Source of the DNA: Gammaproteobacteria bacterium
GTDB lineage: Bacteria; Pseudomonadota; Gammaproteobacteria; Eutrophobiales; Eutrophobiaceae
Length of the DNA stretch: 64,000 bases
Assembly (NCBI GenBank): GCA_028279365.1
Contig: JANQNX010000009.1
Span: forward strand, 186,001-250,000
Direction: 5' to 3'
The translations under genes were made by a program, and so were the position numbers. The notes under the pieces were generated by a model that saw nothing but the letters and a program-made list of their open reading frames with translations, was not told the origin of the DNA and searched no databases. Below, piece by piece: positions 60,746 to 64,000 of this stretch (its first letter is position 1; each line of letters begins with the position of its first letter).

Positions 60746-62089
60746 ATGTTAGATAAGGTCGTTATCGCCAATCGTGGTGAAATCGCGCTGAGAATATTAC
60801 GCGCGTGTAAAGAATTAGGTATCAAGACGGTTGCCGTATACTCAGAGGCAGACCGTGATCAAAAGCATGTGTTTCTGTCGGACGAGTCCGTTTGTATCGG
60901 TCCCGCCGCTTCAACCGAGAGTTACTTGAACATCCCCGCTGTGATCAGTGCCGCCGAGGTGACGGATGCTGTTGCCATTCACCCCGGTTACGGTTTTCTG
61001 TCTGAAAATGCGGACTTTGCCGAGCGTGCTGAGCAAAGTGGTTTTGTCTTTATTGGCCCGAAAGCCGACACCATAAGAATTATGGGAGACAAGGTGTCAG
61101 CAATTAATGCGATGAAAAAAGCCGGCATTCCTTGCGTGCCGGGTTCTGATGGTCCATTGGGCGACGATGCAAAAACCTTGATGAATATGGCCAAAAAGAT
61201 CGGTTATCCGGTCATCATCAAGGCCGCCGGCGGTGGTGGCGGTAGAGGCATGCGCGTGGTGCACAGTGAGGCTAACCTATTGAAGTCTATCACACTGACC
61301 AAGGCTGAAGCCTCGTCTGCATTTGGTAATGACATGGTGTACATGGAGAAATTTCTGGAACATCCGCGCCATATTGAAATACAGGTACTGGCGGATGAAC
61401 ATGGCAATGTCATTTATCTTGGTGAGCGGGATTGCTCCATGCAACGTCGACATCAAAAAGTCATCGAAGAAGCGCCGGCGCCAGGGCTGGATCAAGCGAC
61501 AAGAGAAAAGATCGGCCAATGCTGTGTTGATGCATGTAAAACAATTGGCTATCGCGGTGCCGGTACGTTTGAATTTTTATATGAAGATGGTGAGTTTTAT
61601 TTTATTGAAATGAACACCCGCGTGCAGGTTGAACATCCTGTAACGGAGATGATCACCAGTGTTGATATTGTCAAAGAACAACTGCATATCGCGGCCGGTG
61701 AAAAACTGTCGTATCAGCAAAGTGATATCAAGATCCATGGTCATGCGATTGAATGTCGTATCAACGCGGAAGACCCGGATAATTTCATGCCATCGCCAGG
61801 CACGATAGAGCATTACCATGCGCCGGGTGGGCCGGGTGTACGAGTGGATACCCATGTCTATCAAGGTTATAAAGTGCCGCCTCATTATGATTCGATGATC
61901 GGCAAGTTAATCGCACATGCCGAGACGCGTGAGCTGGCGTTGGCCAGACTCAATACTGCCTTAACCGAGATCGTGATAGACGGAATCAAAACCAATATTC
62001 CATTGCATCAAAAACTGGTTAAGGATACGGCGTTTATGAATGGCGGCACGGATATTCATTATCTGGAAAATAAACTTGGCATTAAATAA
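60746..62089 (+). CDS. accC: Acetyl-CoA carboxylase biotin carboxylase subunit
   Basis: ATP-grasp enzyme that carboxylates biotin on AccB. 447 aa with [19 protein letters not shown], the ATP glycine loop [33 protein letters not shown] and the active-site [15 protein letters not shown]. Length and order are standard. Confidence 0.98.
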   Translation: MLDKVVIANRGEIALRILRACKELGIKTVAVYSEADRDQKHVFLSDESVCIGPAASTESYLNIPAVISAAEVTDAVAIHPGYGFLSENADFAERAEQSGFVFIGPKADTIRIMGDKVSAINAMKKAGIPCVPGSDGPLGDDAKTLMNMAKKIGYPVIIKAAGGGGGRGMRVVHSEANLLKSITLTKAEASSAFGNDMVYMEKFLEHPRHIEIQVLADEHGNVIYLGERDCSMQRRHQKVIEEAPAPGLDQATREKIGQCCVDACKTIGYRGAGTFEFLYEDGEFYFIEMNTRVQVEHPVTEMITSVDIVKEQLHIAAGEKLSYQQSDIKIHGHAIECRINAEDPDNFMPSPGTIEHYHAPGGPGVRVDTHVYQGYKVPPHYDSMIGKLIAHAETRELALARLNTALTEIVIDGIKTNIPLHQKLVKDTAFMNGGTDIHYLENKLGIK

Positions 62090-62113
62090 CCCTTACGCCG
62101 TTATCCTGAAATA

Positions 62114-62995
62114 ATGAGCTGGCTGCGACTTGAATTGGATACGCAGCTGCAACATGCCGAAACCCTTTCTGATTTACTTGAGCAGTTTGGTGCTGAGGCC
62201 GTCAGTTTTACCGCGGCCAGTGATGAACCCGTGTTTGATGTTAATGACCAATCCAAACCACTCTGGGATCAAACACGCTTAAGCGCCCTGCTACATCCTG
62301 ATACCGATCTGGATATCTTGCTGGTCTGTTTAAAAGATCGGATTGGTGCGGATAATATTACCCATCACCGTATTGAGTCGGTGAAAGATCGCGATTGGGT
62401 GAGCGAGTTTCAGGATAATCATCAACCAGTAGTGTTTGCCAATCGTATTTGTATCTCACCCAGTTGGTGTGATGCGCCAGAAAGTAATCTGCCTGTTATT
62501 ATTCTAGACCCCGGCTTGGCATTTGGCACCGGTTCCCACCCTACGACCTCCCTGTGTATTAACTGGTTAGCTGAACATGATCTGAATAATAAAACCGTGA
62601 TCGATTATGGTTGCGGCTCCGGTATATTAGCGATGGTAGCAGCAAGGCTTGGTGCAAAGCATGTCTATGCGGTAGATATCGATCCACAAGCCGTAAGTTC
62701 GGCAAATGAGAACATCAGTAATAACGGATTAGCTGAACTCATTTCTGTCGGTCTGGTTGATGAATTGGCATTGCCAAAGGCTGACATACTCGTTGCGAAT
62801 ATTCTGATGAATCCATTAAAAGAGCTGATCACAACTTTCGACAAATCATTATTGAATGGAGGGCAACTGGTGTTATCCGGTTTATTGCATGTGCAGGCAC
62901 AGGAATGTTTGGAAGCCTATGCATCCTGCTTTACTATGAGTGAACCGGTGTTTGAATCCGACTGGTCAAGATTAGAAGGTAAGAAAGATAACTAA
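62114..62995 (+). CDS. prmA: Ribosomal protein L11 methyltransferase
   Basis: Trimethylates ribosomal protein L11. 293 aa with an N-terminal substrate domain (MSWLRLELDTQLQHAE), DPGLAFGTGSHPTTSLC, SAM motif I VIDYGCGSGILAMVAARLGA and the post-I VDIDPQAV. VANILMNPLKEL is the catalytic-loop region. It follows accC by 24 bp, a conserved neighbour order. Confidence 0.96.
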   Translation: MSWLRLELDTQLQHAETLSDLLEQFGAEAVSFTAASDEPVFDVNDQSKPLWDQTRLSALLHPDTDLDILLVCLKDRIGADNITHHRIESVKDRDWVSEFQDNHQPVVFANRICISPSWCDAPESNLPVIILDPGLAFGTGSHPTTSLCINWLAEHDLNNKTVIDYGCGSGILAMVAARLGAKHVYAVDIDPQAVSSANENISNNGLAELISVGLVDELALPKADILVANILMNPLKELITTFDKSLLNGGQLVLSGLLHVQAQECLEAYASCFTMSEPVFESDWSRLEGKKDN

Positions 62996-62997
62996 CA

Positions 62998-63993
62998 ATG
63001 TTTACGGTTTGTCCTAACTGCAGCAAACAATTCAAGATTTACGCGGAGCATATTACGGCGGCGGCGGGTCAGGTGCGTTGTGGGTTTTGTCAATATCAGT
63101 TTAATGCCTTGCAACATTTGTATGACAAGCCGTTGCCAGCAGAAAAGTTGGTATCCGTAAAAGCAGATCCCATTGTTGTAGAGCAAGCCCCAGTTGAAAC
63201 AATAGATGAACCCGAGTTCGATCTGACTGATGATAGTCCAGAAGAATATGATGTCGTAGATAATATTGTTGATAAAGAAAGTGGCGATATGGAGTTTGAG
63301 TTGCAGCAGGCCATTGATGAGATCGGCGCTGACAATCAACCAGACTCAGAACAAACCGCTGAACCGGTTGCCTCTGATCCGCTCGATGAAATTATCGAGT
63401 CGATTACGCCTGTCGAACCTGCGCCAGAGCCATCAGAATCACCTGACACTCAAAGTGAAAACTTTACCTTTGACTCGCTAGATGAGAGCTTGCTTGAAGA
63501 TGAACCGGTTCAATCCAGTCGCTGGGTAAGCGCAACCTGGACCTTGGTTACCGTAATTGCATTGATTGGAGTAGTTGGCCAGATAGCCTGGTTTAATCGA
63601 GATCAGGTATTAGCGAACTATCCTGAAGCAGGGCCTTACTTAAAACAATTCTGTGAGAAGTACGGCTGCGATATTATCCGCGTACATAATCCGACTGCGA
63701 TCACGATGCTGAATCGCGATGTGCGTTTGCACCCCACTTATGAAGATACCTTGTTGGTTAATGCGACCATGAAAAATGAGCTCGATGTTAAACAAGCCTA
63801 CCCACGGGTGCAGTTAACCTTGTTTGATACCAACGGCGGCTTACTCGGTTATCGTGAATTTGAACCGACTGACTATCTGGATAGCAGTATCGATATTGAT
63901 GGTGGTATGCCAGTCGATGCGCCAGTGCATTTTGTGTTGGAGGTCAGCGGTACAATGGAAGACGCGGTCAGTTTTGAGTTTCGGTTCTTGTAG
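62998..63993 (+). CDS. Zinc-ribbon and DUF3426 domain membrane protein
   Basis: 331-aa protein with an N-terminal MJ0042-type zinc ribbon (C5, C8, C28, C31). A long acidic low-complexity region (about 55-170) follows, then one membrane helix (TLVTVIALIGVVGQIAWF, about 182-199) and a periplasmic DUF3426 domain with VRLHPTYEDTLLVNATM and VQLTLFDTNG. Function unknown. It lies between prmA and the window end, where dusB-fis is often found in related genomes. Confidence 0.88.
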   Translation: MFTVCPNCSKQFKIYAEHITAAAGQVRCGFCQYQFNALQHLYDKPLPAEKLVSVKADPIVVEQAPVETIDEPEFDLTDDSPEEYDVVDNIVDKESGDMEFELQQAIDEIGADNQPDSEQTAEPVASDPLDEIIESITPVEPAPEPSESPDTQSENFTFDSLDESLLEDEPVQSSRWVSATWTLVTVIALIGVVGQIAWFNRDQVLANYPEAGPYLKQFCEKYGCDIIRVHNPTAITMLNRDVRLHPTYEDTLLVNATMKNELDVKQAYPRVQLTLFDTNGGLLGYREFEPTDYLDSSIDIDGGMPVDAPVHFVLEVSGTMEDAVSFEFRFL

Positions 63994-64000
63994 TCGTCTG

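Overview
This 64 kb window is gene-dense, moderately AT-rich chromosomal DNA from a non-enteric gammaproteobacterium. The evidence is a long GyrB of the Gram-negative type, the order bioF-bioB / comF / gyrB-recF-dnaN-dnaA / rpmH-rnpA-yidD-yidC-mnmE, hisAFIE joined to tatABC, a DUF2782 gene beside polA, aroQ-accB-accC-prmA, and lipopolysaccharide genes (lptE, heptosyltransferases, O-antigen ligase). I cannot name the genus. I see no tRNA or rRNA genes, insertion sequences, phage genes or CRISPR arrays.

Layout. 1-8.7 kb: biotin genes with a BirA-type operator, comF, and the replication operon dnaA-dnaN-recF-gyrB on the minus strand. Perfect DnaA boxes lie on both sides of dnaA, and two ParB-binding parS sites are embedded in recF, so this is the replication-origin/segregation region of the chromosome. 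8.9-14.9 kb: a plus-strand run rpmH-rnpA-yidD-yidC-mnmE that continues, without the usual mnmG, into a DUF6165 gene and two GT9 heptosyltransferases. 14.9-21.4 kb: a converging minus-strand run ilvE, zinc-finger protein, ELM1-like, GT4, O-antigen ligase and two more GT9 genes. Together these form a lipopolysaccharide core locus. 21.5-23.4 kb: a rhodanese and a membrane-anchored C13 (legumain-like) peptidase. 23.4-29.9 kb: tatCBA, hisEIFA and polA on the minus strand. 30-37.6 kb: two small plus-strand genes, then leuS-lptE-holA-proA-nadD-rsfS-rlmH on the minus strand. 37.9-38.1 kb: a secreted ComEA-like protein with a strong terminator.

38.5-53.6 kb is a phosphate island: an OprO/P-type porin, phoB, phoR, pstS, pstC, pstA, pstB, phoU, ppk, ppx and a SixA-type phosphatase. 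Three matching triple 11-bp Pho boxes precede the porin, phoB and pstS, so outer-membrane uptake, sensing, inner-membrane import and polyphosphate turnover are in one place. PstC and PstA are both enlarged. PstC carries what looks like a seven-repeat beta-propeller between its first membrane helix and the permease domain, and PstA carries a long coiled coil in the same place.

53.6-64 kb: a methyltransferase, djlA, a CBS-domain protein, DUF3579, FxsA, a cutA-dsbD-tlpA thiol-redox run, aroQ-accB-accC, prmA and a zinc-ribbon/DUF3426 protein that ends seven bases before the window edge.

Most of the window is ordinary core genome. The items best worth a second look are the parS sites inside recF, the propeller-like PstC insert with the shared Pho-box architecture, the membrane C13 peptidase, and the lipopolysaccharide locus next to the origin. 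I found no complete system that I would call undescribed.
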